NCBI GenBank assembly: GCA_019614645.1
Contig: JABWDB010000002.1
Span: 23,549,501 to 23,613,500 of the forward strand
Reading direction: 5' to 3'
Origin: Stratiolaelaps scimitus
Lineage: Eukaryota > Arthropoda > Arachnida > Mesostigmata > Laelapidae
DNA length: 64,000 nucleotides
Both the position numbers and the translations under genes were made by a program. The notes below the pieces were generated by a model that saw nothing but the letters and a program-made list of their open reading frames with translations, had not been told where the DNA came from and did not search any database. Shown piece after piece: positions 12,694-22,121 of this stretch (the first letter of the stretch is position 1; the number at the start of each line of letters is the position of its first letter).

Positions 12694-13560
12694 AGTCCCC
12701 AGTCGTTTGTTTAGTAGTGCGTGTTGGAAACATGTAAAACGCTGCATTAGAACCGAGAGAGCAACCCGAAAAGTTCCGATGGCTTCTGCTACCGGCGATC
12801 CATCACCGGCGCAAAAGTACACGAACAGCGACGTGAGCAGCACTTTCACGCTGCGAGCGAGTATTCGAGCTCGCTACATTCAGCTGGTGTCTAATTATAC
12901 AGCTCACATCAGAGCATGAGCTCAGAAGAGCGGCGCCTTGATGCAGAAGGATAAGCATTATGCCATGACGAGAATTCGGTGATAACGGGGCGATAATTAC
13001 TTGCCGCAATTTATAAGTTATGAGGTTAGCAAAGTTCTGTTTCGTGTGCTTCGGACGATATTATACTGATACGGTTGTGGTATCTAAGGGTGGCGCGTTT
13101 TTCTCCGCTATGATAAAAGCCTCTCGGCGGCAGAAACGCTGCAGCTGGTGGCTACTTTTGTAGCTTCTTCCATATAAATATATATGTGAATATATATATA
13201 TATATATATATAGATGTTTGGCTGGAAGGAGGATTGATTTAAAGGGAAGTTGTATGAAATGGTGTTGTATATATTATATATGTATACAAATTCGTCGCGT
13301 TCCCAGCAGTGCTGATGTCGTAAGATGAAAAGTTCTACAGGATAAGATTGTCCAAATTTTGCAAACCTAATCGTGTCGCAATCGTTGATCACAACCACAA
13401 GCGGTGACAGGTTGGGACAAACGATAAACAGAGAAAGTGTCTCAGATGATGATATGGAATTCTCGACATCTGGTGTGACTTACGGCCTCTTCCACGACCA
13501 CACTTCCATAACGAAACACCTCATAGTCGAGGGTTCAAAATATACCTGAATAATATATAT
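12389..13560. other. No gene recognised; (TA)n tracts
   Basis: Contains (TA)n at 12668-12693 and 13190-13212. A short frame on the plus strand at 12707-12919 has mixed composition and no recognisable content. The sequence becomes AT-rich just before the Helitron insertion, which ends here. Confidence 0.45.
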
Positions 13561-13602
13561 ACTAGAGTTGGCCTTGCCCTACGGGCAGCGGCCAACTCTA
13601 GT
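13561..13602 (-). repeat. Helitron 3'-terminal palindrome, unit 1
   Basis: Outer arms ACTAGAGTTGGCC (13561-13573) and GGCCAACTCTAGT (13590-13602) are perfect inverted copies. Between them lies a second stem, TGCCC-TAC-GGGCA. On the minus strand this forms a hairpin running into the CTAG terminus, fitting the terminator hairpin found near Helitron 3' ends, though longer and reaching the very end. The first base (13561) is the flanking host base. Confidence 0.85.
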
Positions 13603-13670
13603 CCCGCTCGCGATATATTATCATTACATGTTGGAGAAATCGAAAAATTGAGATACGGGAGTTTCTGAGA

Positions 13671-16440
13671 CGCAGTTCTATGAGTGTCGGCAGGAGCCTT
13701 CGGCTCCTGGCCGACACACGTGACTCTTTTCAGGCTTTCGCAGTTCTATGGTCGTCGGCCAGGAGCCTTCGGCTCCTGTCCGACGCGTCTTCCACAGTTC
13801 TATGGACGTCGTCCAGTCGCCTTCGGCTCCTGTCCGACGGCGTCCCCCGCAGTTCTATGAGTGTCGGCAGGAGCCTGCGGCTCCTGGCCGACACACGTGA
13901 CTCACTTCTCGCTTTCACAGTTGTATGAGCGGCGTCCAGGAGCCTTCGGCTCCTGGCCGACGCGTCTTCCACAGTTGTATGGACGTCGTCCAGGAGCCTT
14001 CGGCTCCTGTCCGACGGCGTCACCCGCAGTTGTATGAATCCCGCTCGCGATATGTTACTTTTTACATGTTGGAGAAATTCAAAAATTGAGATACGGGAGT
14101 TTCTGAGACGCAGTTCTATGAGTGTCGGCAGGAGCCTGCGGCTCCTGGCCGACACACGTGACTCTCTTCTCGCTTTCGCAGTTGTATGAGCGGCGTCCAG
14201 GAGCCTTCGGCTCCTGGCCGACGCGTCTTCCACAGTTGTATGGACGTCGTCCAGGAGCCTTCGGCTCCTGTCCGACGGCGTCACCCGCAGTTGTATGAAT
14301 CCCGCTCGCGATATGTTACTTTTTACATGTTGGAGAAAACCAAAAGTTGAGATTCCGGAGTTTCTGAGACGCAGTTCTATGGTCGTCGTCCAGTCGCCTT
14401 CGGCTCCTGTCCGACGGCGTACCCCGCAGTTGTATGAGCGTCGGCGGGAGCCTTCGGCTCCCTGCCGACGCCGTGACTCTCTTCTGGCTTTCGCAGTTGT
14501 ATGAGCGGCGTCCAGGAGCCTTCGGCTCCTGGCCGGCGCGTTCTTCCACAGTTCTATGGTCGTCGTCCAGTCGCCTTCGGCTCCTGTCCGACGGCGTACC
14601 CCGCAGTTGTATGAGTGTCGGCAGGAGCCTGCGGCTCCTGGCCGACATCGGGACTCACTTCTCGCTTTCGCAGTTGTATGAGCGGCGTCCAGGAGCCTTC
14701 GGCTCCTGGCCGGCGCGTTCTTCCACAGTTCTATGGTCGTCGTCCAGTCGCCTTCGGCTCCTGTCCGACGGCGTCCCCCGCAGTTGTATGAGTGTCGCCA
14801 GGAGCCTGCGGCTCCTGGCCGACACCGGGACTCACTTCTCGCTTTTGCAGTTGTATGAGCGGCGTCCAGGAGCCTTCGGCTCCTGGCCGACGCGTTCTTC
14901 CACAGTTGTATGGACGTCGTCCAGTCGCCTTCGGCTCCTGTCCGACGGCGTACCCCGCAGTTGTATGAGTGTCGGCAGGAGCCTGCGGCTCCTGGCCGAT
15001 ACTGGGACTCACTTCTTGCTTTCGCAGTTGTATGAGCGGCGTCCAGGAGCCTTCGGCTCCTGGCCGGCGCGTTCTTCCACAGTTCTATGGTCGTCGTCCA
15101 GTCGCCTTCGGCTCCTGTCCGACGGCGTACCCCGCAGTTGTATGAGCGTCGGCGGGAGCCTTCGGCTCCCTGCCGACGCCGTGACTCTCTTCTGGCTTTC
15201 GCAGTTGTATAAGCGGCGTCCAGGAGCCTTCGGCTCCTGGCCGGCGCGTTCTTCCACAGTTCTATGGTCGTCGTCCAGTCGCCTTCGGCTCCTGTCCGAC
15301 GGCGTCACTCGCAGTTGTATGAATCCCGCTCGCGATATGTTACTTTTTACATGTTGGAGAAAACCAAAAGTTGAGATTCGGGAGTTTCTGAGACGCAGTT
15401 CTATGGTCGTCGTCCAGTCGCCTTCGGCTCCTGTCCGACGGCGTACCCCGCAGTTGTATGAGCGTCGGCGGGAGCCCTCGGCTCCCTGCCGACGCCGTGA
15501 CTCACTTCTCGCTTTCGCAGTTGTATGAGCGGCGTCCAGGAGCCTTCGGCTCCTGGCCGGCGCGTTCTTCCACAGTTCTATGGTCGTCGTCCAGTCGCCT
15601 TCGGCTCCTGTCCGACGGCGTCCCCCGCAGTTCTATGAGTGTCGGCAGGAGCCTGCGGCTCCTGGCCGACACACGTGACTCTCTTCAGGCTTTCGCAGTT
15701 GTATGAGCGGCGTCCAGGAGCCTTCGGCTCCTGGCCGGCGCGCTCTTCCACAGTTCTATGGACGTCGTCCAGTCGCCTTCGGCTCCTGTCCGACGGCGTC
15801 CCCCGCAGTTCTATGAGTGTCGGCAGGAGCCTGCGGCTCCTGGCCGACACACGTGACTCACTTCTCGCTTTCGCAGTTGTATGAGCGGCGTCCAGGAGCC
15901 TTCGGCTCCTGGCCGACGCGTCTTCCACAGTTGTATGGACGTCGTCCAGGAGCCTTCGGCTCCTGTCCGACGGCGTCAGCCGCAGTTGTATGAATCCCGC
16001 TCGCGATATGTTACTTTTTACATGTTGGAGAAATCCAAAAATTGAGATTCGGGAGTTTCTGAAACGCAGTTCTATGAGTGTCGGCAGGAGCCTGCGGCTC
16101 CTGGCCGACACCGTGACTCTCTTCTGGCTTTCGCAGTTGTATGAGCGGCGTCCAGGAGCCTTCGGCTCCTGGCCGGCGCGTTCTTCCACAGTTGTATGGA
16201 CGTCGTCCAGTCGCCTTCGGCTCCTGTCCGACGGCGTCCCCCGCAGTTGTATAAGTGTCGGCAGGAGCCTGCGGCTCCTGGCCGACACACGTGACTCACT
16301 TCTCGCTTTCGCTGTTGTATGAGCGGCGTCCAGGAGCCTTCGGCTCCTGGCCGGCGCGTTCTTCCACAGTTCTATGGTCGTCGTCCAGTCGCCTTCGGCT
16401 CCTGTCCGACGATGTTCCCCGCAGTTGTATGAGCGTGCCA
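13671..16440 (-). repeat. Array of about 40 short GC-rich hairpins in ordered A-B-C modules
   Basis: Each module of about 55-70 bp starts with CGCAGTT(C/G)TATGA or CACAGTT(C/G)TATGG and contains one hairpin built on AGGAGCC-TTC-GGCTCCT. Spacer sequence separates at least three classes. A has GTGTCGG...CCGACAC and a CACGTGACTC tail. B has GCGGCGTCC...GCGCG. C has GACGTCGTCC...GACGGCGT. They follow one another mostly as A-B-C. Module C often carries CAGTCGCC in its left arm, which breaks its stem. Four further modules (about 14030, 14290, 15320, 15985) contain a copy of the 3' subterminal segment instead of a hairpin. The region is open in several frames on both strands, but composition and periodicity explain that. 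Confidence 0.85.
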
Positions 16441-16446
16441 ACACCG

Positions 16447-17592
16447 TGACTCAATATGACGGACACACGGACAGACAGACAATACAGTGTTTTTGAGCAT
16501 TCAAACGCATAATCGACATTATCTCGAAAACTGTCAATTTTAGGTATAGGAACACCTATTGTTGATTTGTTCAGCTTAGTCAGACGCATCAGCTAATGAT
16601 ATAATACGGACTCTCAATGCTCTGTATAAGGAATAAATCGAACATTAAACTTAATAAAATGTAATTTTTAAATTAAAAGAAAACCCGAGCGAAATCGACA
16701 TATAAAAAAACACGTGCACATGCCCCTCCTCAAGTGTAACAACTCCCCAATTGACATTGTTAAGAGAAACCGAGAGGAAAGTATCAGAAAATGACGAAAA
16801 CAGTGCAATTTTTTGTGATAGGTTTTTGTTTTTTGCAATTAAAAAAATATTAGCAAATGCGTGACATAATCGAAATTATTCAGAACATAGCCCTCCCGAT
16901 GAGCTTTGACCTCAAAGCAAAACGAAACAAATTAAACAAAGGGAAAGTAGTCAAATAAAATGAAAAGTGTCGAAAAAAAGACCCCCTCGGGGTTTTTCGG
17001 CCCCCAAAATGGTCAACTCGAAAACGGTCAACTTTAGGTATAGGAACACCTATTGCAAAAGTGTTCAGCTCGTCGAAATATGTCGATTAAGCGCAAGAAA
17101 TCGACCCCTTACATAGAGCACCATGTTGAGGTTTTTTGCTTTAACTCAAAAAGTATCCACTTTAGGTATATGTATACCTATTGCAAAAGTGTTCAGCTCG
17201 TCGAGACGCATCAGAAACACGCGAGAAAAGTACCCCTTACATAGATCACCATGTTAAACACCTTTTAGAAAAAGGCAAAAAAATGGTCGAAAATGCCAAT
17301 TTCACCTGATGACAATATTTACAAAGTTGTTCGCCTCATCGAGACGCATCGATACATGCAGAGAAAAGCACCCCCTACATAGACCTCATGTTAAAAAATC
17401 CCCCACTACTTTGACCCCCACCCCCCCAGCGACCCCCCACCCCCCTAAAAACATAGCCCTCGTCAATAGCTACACAATGATACCAAACATGCCCATATTG
17501 AAAAAAGTTAAACCCCAAAAGTCACCCACCGAAACGATTTGCACCTCATTGTCAGACAGACGGACATCACGAGCGTTAATAAAGTCTATAGA
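16447..17592 (-). other. 5' region of Helitron unit 1, with four diverged internal repeats
   Basis: AT-rich, non-coding and shared with 18570-19711 at high similarity. It holds four diverged copies of a module centred on TTTAGGTATAGGAACACCTA, followed by TTGCAAAAGTGTTCAGCTCG, GACGCATCAG and CATGTTAAA (near 16540, 17030, 17160 and 17300, plus-strand wording). The TAGGT...ACCTA part is itself an inverted repeat. (GGACAGACAGA)-type runs mark both edges, at 16460-16482 and 17551-17568. Confidence 0.75.
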
Positions 17593-18017
17593 CTAGAGTT
17601 GGCCTTGCCCTACGGGCAGCGGCCAACTCTAGTCCCGCTCGCGATATATTACTTTTGACATGTTGGAGAAATGGAAAAATTGAGATACGGGAGTTTCTGA
17701 GACGCAGTTCTATGAGTGTCGGCAGGAGCCTTCGGCTCCTGGCCGACACACGTGACTCTTTTCAGGCTTTCGCAGTTCTATGGTCGTCGGCCAGGAGCCT
17801 TCGGCTCCTGGCCGACGCGTCTTCCACAGTTGTATGGTCGTCGGCCAGGAGCCTTCGGCTCCTGTCCGACGGCGTTCCCCGCAGTTGAATGAGCGTCGGC
17901 CAGGAGCCTTCGGCTCCTGTCCGACGCCGTCGTTGTCGTCTGCTACGTTGTTGGAATGCGCGTCGTCTGCTACAAAGGAATTCGGATGTTATTGTCGAGC
18001 TTTAATAAATATATATA
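17593..18017 (-). mobile_element. Mini-Helitron unit 2a (about 425 bp)
   Basis: The 3' end is CTAG (17596-17593) with the same terminal palindrome as unit 1, directly abutting the TC start of unit 1 at 17592. It has four hairpin modules, then a 5' region unrelated to the large units: on the plus strand GAATTCGGATGTTATTGTCG and then AGCTTTAATAAATATATATA. The predicted 5' end (about 18017) has the ATATTTATTA core but not a clean TC. A near-identical unit follows at once. Confidence 0.7.
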
Positions 18018-18434
18018 ATAGAGTTGGCCTTGCCCTACGGGCGGCGGCCAACTCTAGTCCCGCTCGCGATATATTATCATTACATGTTGGAGAAATCCAA
18101 AAGATACGGGAGTTTCTGAGACGCAGTTCTATGAGTGTCGGCAGGAGCCTGCGGCTCCTGGCCGACACACGTGACTTTTTTCAGGCTTTCGCAGTTCTAT
18201 AGTCGTCGGCCGGGAGCCTTCGGCTCCTGGCCGACGCGTCTTCCACAGTTCTATGGTCGTCGGCCAGGAGCCTTCGGCTCCTGTCCGACGGCGTTCCCCG
18301 CAGTTGAATGAGCGTCGGCCAGGAGCCTTCGGCTCCTGTCCGACGCCGTCGTCGTCTGCTACGTGGTTGGAATGCGCGTCGTCTGCTACAAAGGAATTCG
18401 GATGTTATTGTCGAGCTTTAATAAATATATATAA
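18018..18434 (-). mobile_element. Mini-Helitron unit 2b (about 417 bp)
   Basis: A near-identical head-to-tail neighbour of unit 2a. Its 3' palindrome (about 18019-18058) has one arm change, GGGCGGC for GGGCAGC, and the terminal base reads CTAT instead of CTAG, so this 3' end is slightly mutated. It carries four hairpin modules and the same alternative 5' region ending in AATAAATATATATAATA near 18434. Its repetition beside unit 2a argues that they arose as a tandem pair. Confidence 0.68.
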
Positions 18435-19711
18435 TAATTCCACAGTTCTATGGTCGTCGTCCAGTCGCCTTCGGCTCCTGTCCGACGGCGTCCTCCGCAG
18501 TTGTATGAGTGTCGCCAGGAGCTTTCGGCTCCTGGCCGACGCGTCTTCCACAGTTGTCAACGCCGTGACTCAATATGGCGGACACACGGACAGACAGACA
18601 ATAGGGTGTTTTTGAGCATCTAAACGCATAATCGACATTATCTCGGAAACGGTCAACTTTAGGTATAGGAACACCTATTGTTGATTTGTTCAGCTTGGCC
18701 AGACGCATCAGCTAATAACATAGTACGGGCTCTCAATGCTCTGTGTAAGGAATAAATCGAACATTAAACTTAATAAAATGGAATTTTCAAATTAAAAGAA
18801 AACCTGAGCGAAATCGATATATAGAAAAATACGTACACATGCCCCTTCTCAAATGCAACAACTCTCAAATTGACATTGTTAAGAGAAAGTCAAAGGAAAG
18901 TATCAGAAAATGACGAAAACAGTGCAATTTTTTGTGATAGGTTTTTGTTATTTGCAATTAAAAAAATATTAACGCACACTTGACTCATTTAAAATTATTC
19001 AGAACATGGCCCTCCCGATGAGCTTTGACCTCAAAGCAAAACGAAACAAAATAAACATAAGCAAAATACTCAAATAAAATGAAAAGTGTCGAAAAAAAGA
19101 CCCCCTCGGGGTTTTCCGGCCTCCAAAATGGTCAACTCGAAAACGGTCAACTTTAGGTATAGGAACACCTATTGCAAAAGTGTTCAGCTCGTCGAAACAT
19201 GTCGATTAAGCGCAAGAAACCGACCCCTTACATAGAGCACCATGTTGAGGTTTTTGGGTTTTAATTAAAAAAGTATCCACTTTAGGTATATGTATACCTA
19301 TTGCAAAAGTGTTCAGCTCGTCGAGACGCATCAGAAACACGCGAGAAAAGTACCCCTTACATAGATCACCATGTTAAACACCTTTTAAAAAAAGGCAAAA
19401 AAATGGTCGAAAATGCCAATTTCACCTGATGACAATATTTACAAAGTTGTTCAGGACTCTAAAATGCATCGATACATGCAAAAAAAACCACCCCCTACAT
19501 AGACCTCATGTTAAAAAATCCCCCCCCATTTTGACCCCCACCCCCTAATTAACCCCCCACCCCCCTAAAAAGATAGCCCTCGTCAATAGCTACACAATGA
19601 TACCAAACATGACCATATTGAAAAAAGTTAAACCCCAAAAGTCACCCGCCGAAACGATTTGCACCTCATTGTCAGACAGACAGACACCGTTGCTCTAATA
19701 AATACTATAGA
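18435..19711 (-). mobile_element. Helitron unit 3 (5' part; no 3' end of its own)
   Basis: It begins at 19711 with TCTATAGTATTTATTAGAG, preceded by host A, and carries the same 1.1-kb 5' region as unit 1. This is followed by only two hairpin modules (18455-18540) before meeting the start of unit 2b. It has no private 3' palindrome, so it borrows the array's downstream ends. The 5' region differs from unit 1 by scattered substitutions and small indels, so the two are not recent identical copies. Confidence 0.72.
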
Positions 19712-21950
19712 TATATACATTTAAAGAACAATAAAAAGGTATTAGGTACTCTTAGAAAATGTCGAACTTTGCTTGAGTTGGCACTCTTACGTCACTCTTC
19801 GAACACTTTGTGAATACACGACATGCGTATTCTGCCTGAACATAGTCGCGATACGTCAATATTCCCAGAACGGTGTCACGGTTGTAGCAGATGAGTGTAT
19901 GCACAAGTATATTGGCCCTTTGACTTAATCAAGGTGTTCCAGTAGACTGGCTGATTTCTCCTCAGTAATGCTCACAATTTAATTCATCAAGGCGTTGTAA
20001 AAACGATATAGGCCCGTGCAGATGCCTCGTGGTCGTTTATCATTTTAGGCTAGATCCGAGTGAATAGACTTGACGGCCCTTTATTTCAGATGAGACAGAC
20101 GTGCGTACCGCTCGCGGGGCTTTAAATACGTACGGCAGGGTATATCAACATCCATAGAACTCCGTATTTGAACTGCATTTGCAATTCTACTAATGAATTA
20201 AAATGACCCTCGATGAACTCATCCAACAATAGTCGCTGTAATCCAAAACTTGCCAAACCCCTATATGGTCATATCACGGCAGTGTATTACGTATGTATTG
20301 GATTTATACAACAAACATAACATGAAAGACTCATGTGAACGCATATTAATCATTATTCGATCATCATCACCATCTTGTGGTAAGCAGACATTATTATCAA
20401 GTGCCTCCACACAACATGCTTGTGCCGAACGTGAACGAATGTTCCTGCTACCAATTACCAGGTACTATAATAACCCTACCACGTATCTCTGTTGCTGGCA
20501 CTGCTGTATACTGTCGCTCCCCTCCAAAGCACACCCACACCAATCCCCTCCGAATCACCAGCACCACCATTATTCGCTGTAGCTGTCTCTCATCGCTGGA
20601 ATTCTAGGTAGGTAGCAACATGATTTGCTGCTGATAATGCTGCTGCTGATGATGATCATATCATCAAGCACCTGGATTTACCTGAAATGTATTCAGTAGT
20701 TATAAAATAGGCCGGACGAGGTGCGCCGAGTAGAAAATGTGAATGCAGGATGCGTAAGGTCTGGCCGAGAGCAGAAAAGAGATCGTCGAGACGTGCGACA
20801 AGCAGGGGCGACCGGCCAACGGCTAACGCGTGCAAATGGTTAACTCGCAGCAGAAGCGAGGATTGTTTAGGAAGCGTAATGACCATACTTAACAGGGCGG
20901 CGGCGGCGGCGGTGGTGGTAGCGACAGTTGAGCGGCGCAGGCAGCAGTCAGCCGACGGTGGCCGTCTGCCTCTGCTGTTCCGTCAGCACGAGGAACGGCA
21001 GCGGGAGCTATTCATTCATAATCATACTTCATAATACTTTCTCATGCCTTCTCCACTGGGAATTGTGCTGTTCTCCACTTCCCGCCAGAGCGACGGTTGC
21101 GGAGTCAGCGGTGGCAGTGGTGGCGTCGCTGGTCGCGCTGAGGAGAAAACGGCCGCGGCGGTAGCTCTGGCGGTAGCGGGTGCGTCTCTTAGCGCCGGTA
21201 CGAGCGCTCTCACACTGGCGCTTTAGTCGGTCTTTCCTGCCTACCTGCCTGGGCTCGTTGGTCCGCCGACGTACGGCTCGGCCAGCCGCAGCCACTGCGG
21301 TGCGGGAACGCCGTGCGTTGGTTGGCTTTGCTCGCCGGTGGTTCTGGCCGAGTGCGTAATGAATATAACTATCTAACCCCATGAGGGCAGTGGGAAAAGA
21401 TCGCACAGCATACACAGACTGCTTCGAGGCGAATGACTGACTGAGTGCGTGAGTGAGGAGTGTAACTCTCCTCTTGCTACCACAGCTACCACTGTTACTC
21501 TTCTTCTGCTACTACTGCTGCTATCACTACGGCTCCCAGTCCTCCGTCTCTAGCGGGTCTTCTCCCTGCTTCTGTGTCTTCACCGAGCCCTCTCGGTCTA
21601 TCCCCTCTGGTATCTTACCCGCAGCAACTGCAACACGCGCCCGTAGTCCTCTACAGCGCCGGTCCTCAACGAGTCCTCGAGCGAGCAGCACTCCGCCGCC
21701 ACTGCTGCTGCTGCTGCTGCAAGCTCGACTCACGCTGGCAGCTGTAGAAGCGGCGGCGGCGGCGACAACTGCTCTTGCTGGCTCCACGAGTTATCCGCCG
21801 CCGGCACCCGACACATGAATATTTTTTACTTACCACCGCGTCGCACTTCCACTGTTATTGCTACTCACTGCTTCCCGAGAACCCATGCTAACCACACGCA
21901 CGTCCCATTAGAAGAGAAGAGGGGAAATCGGCGGCCGGAGCTGCCTCGTG
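19712..21950. other. No gene recognised; GC-rich island from about 20.7 kb
   Basis: AT-rich to about 20.7 kb, then a GC-rich, CpG-containing block with a (GGC)n run near 20897-20912 and (CTG)n near 21700-21720. This resembles promoter or 5' UTR sequence of an arthropod gene. Frames here are open on both strands (for example 21453-21818 plus) because of trinucleotide runs and high GC, so I do not call them. A TATAAAA at 21955-21961 lies just ahead of the next candidate exon. Confidence 0.4.
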
Positions 21951-21954
21951 GTGA

Positions 21955-21961
21955 TATAAAA
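21955..21961 (+). promoter_or_regulatory. Possible TATA box
   Basis: TATAAAA sits 63 bp before a candidate start codon (22024) inside the GC-rich island. A TCACGG about 20 bp downstream is only a weak initiator match. It is plausible as a core promoter but unsupported by anything else. Confidence 0.2.
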
Positions 21962-22023
21962 TCGTAGGCGCTTCCTCACGGTGGGACCGCGCCTACGGGG
22001 AAGAACTCGTAGGAGGTGACTTC

Positions 22024-22121
22024 ATGGTGAATCACTGCCGGAGAGGTGCTGGACGCGCGGTCTCGGCAATGTGCCCTGCCCTGCTGCTGCTGTTTCCGTT
22101 TCTGCTGCGGTGGCAAAAGTG
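22024..22121 (+). CDS. Possible first coding exon with signal-peptide-like start
   Basis: ATG at 22024 is the first in-frame start after a TGA at 21952. It opens 32 codons plus two bases, ending at a consensus donor AAAGTG|GTAAGT. The predicted N-terminus is MVNHCRRGAGRAVSAM and then a hydrophobic run CPALLLLFPFLLRW, as in a signal peptide or signal anchor. The run is encoded partly by a CTG repeat, so it may be an accident of low complexity. Possible TATA box upstream. No family recognised. Confidence 0.22.

Larger units (their letters stand above)
13562..17592 (-). mobile_element. Helitron unit 1 (4.0 kb) with expanded hairpin array
   Basis: The 5' end is TCTATAGACTTTATTAACGC, reading leftward from 17592. 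The 3' end is CTAG at 13565-13562, followed by host T. The unit consists of about 1.1 kb of AT-rich 5' sequence (16447-17592), a 2.8-kb array of short hairpins (13671-16440), a subterminal segment, and the 3' palindrome. It shares its 5' region and its 3' end with the neighbouring units at high similarity but has a far longer hairpin array. No coding capacity. Confidence 0.8.
13562..19711 (-). mobile_element. Head-to-tail concatemer of non-autonomous Helitrons
   Basis: Read on the minus strand, the block begins TCTATAGTATTTATTA at 19711 and ends CTAG at 13562. The 5' flanking host base is A and the 3' flanking base is T. That is the classical Helitron arrangement: 5'-TC, 3'-CTRR, insertion between A and T, no target-site duplication. 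The 3' end is preceded by a strong palindrome. Internally, further 3' ends occur at 17593 and about 18018, each directly followed by another 5' end, so at least four units lie head to tail. No Rep or helicase motif is visible on either strand, so the cluster must have depended on an autonomous element elsewhere. Confidence 0.82.

Noticed and set aside
13730..14284. 184-codon minus-strand frame rich in RSRRLL repeats
   Set aside because: Same hairpin modules read in another frame; no start context or independent evidence of translation.
14434..15528. 364-codon open frame on the plus strand in the hairpin array
   Set aside because: It arises from repeated GC-rich modules without stop codons; several other frames on both strands are open across the same modules. 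The repeats and Helitron boundaries explain it better than a protein.
13671..16440. CRISPR-like array of short repeats and spacers
   Set aside because: The spacers are themselves repeated in classes, module length varies, there are no cas genes, and the DNA is animal and lies within a Helitron.
15578..16444. 288-codon minus-strand frame in the hairpin array
   Set aside because: Product of the repeat, not a gene; the frame changes wherever module length changes.
13555..19718. 8-bp target-site duplication ATATATAC around the Helitron block
   Set aside because: The match comes from AT-rich flanks. The terminal structure (A|TC...CTAG|T) fits Helitron insertion, which makes no duplication.
21453..21818. 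121-codon plus-strand frame and its 86-codon antisense partner
   Set aside because: Both are inflated by CTG/GCC trinucleotide runs in a GC-rich island.
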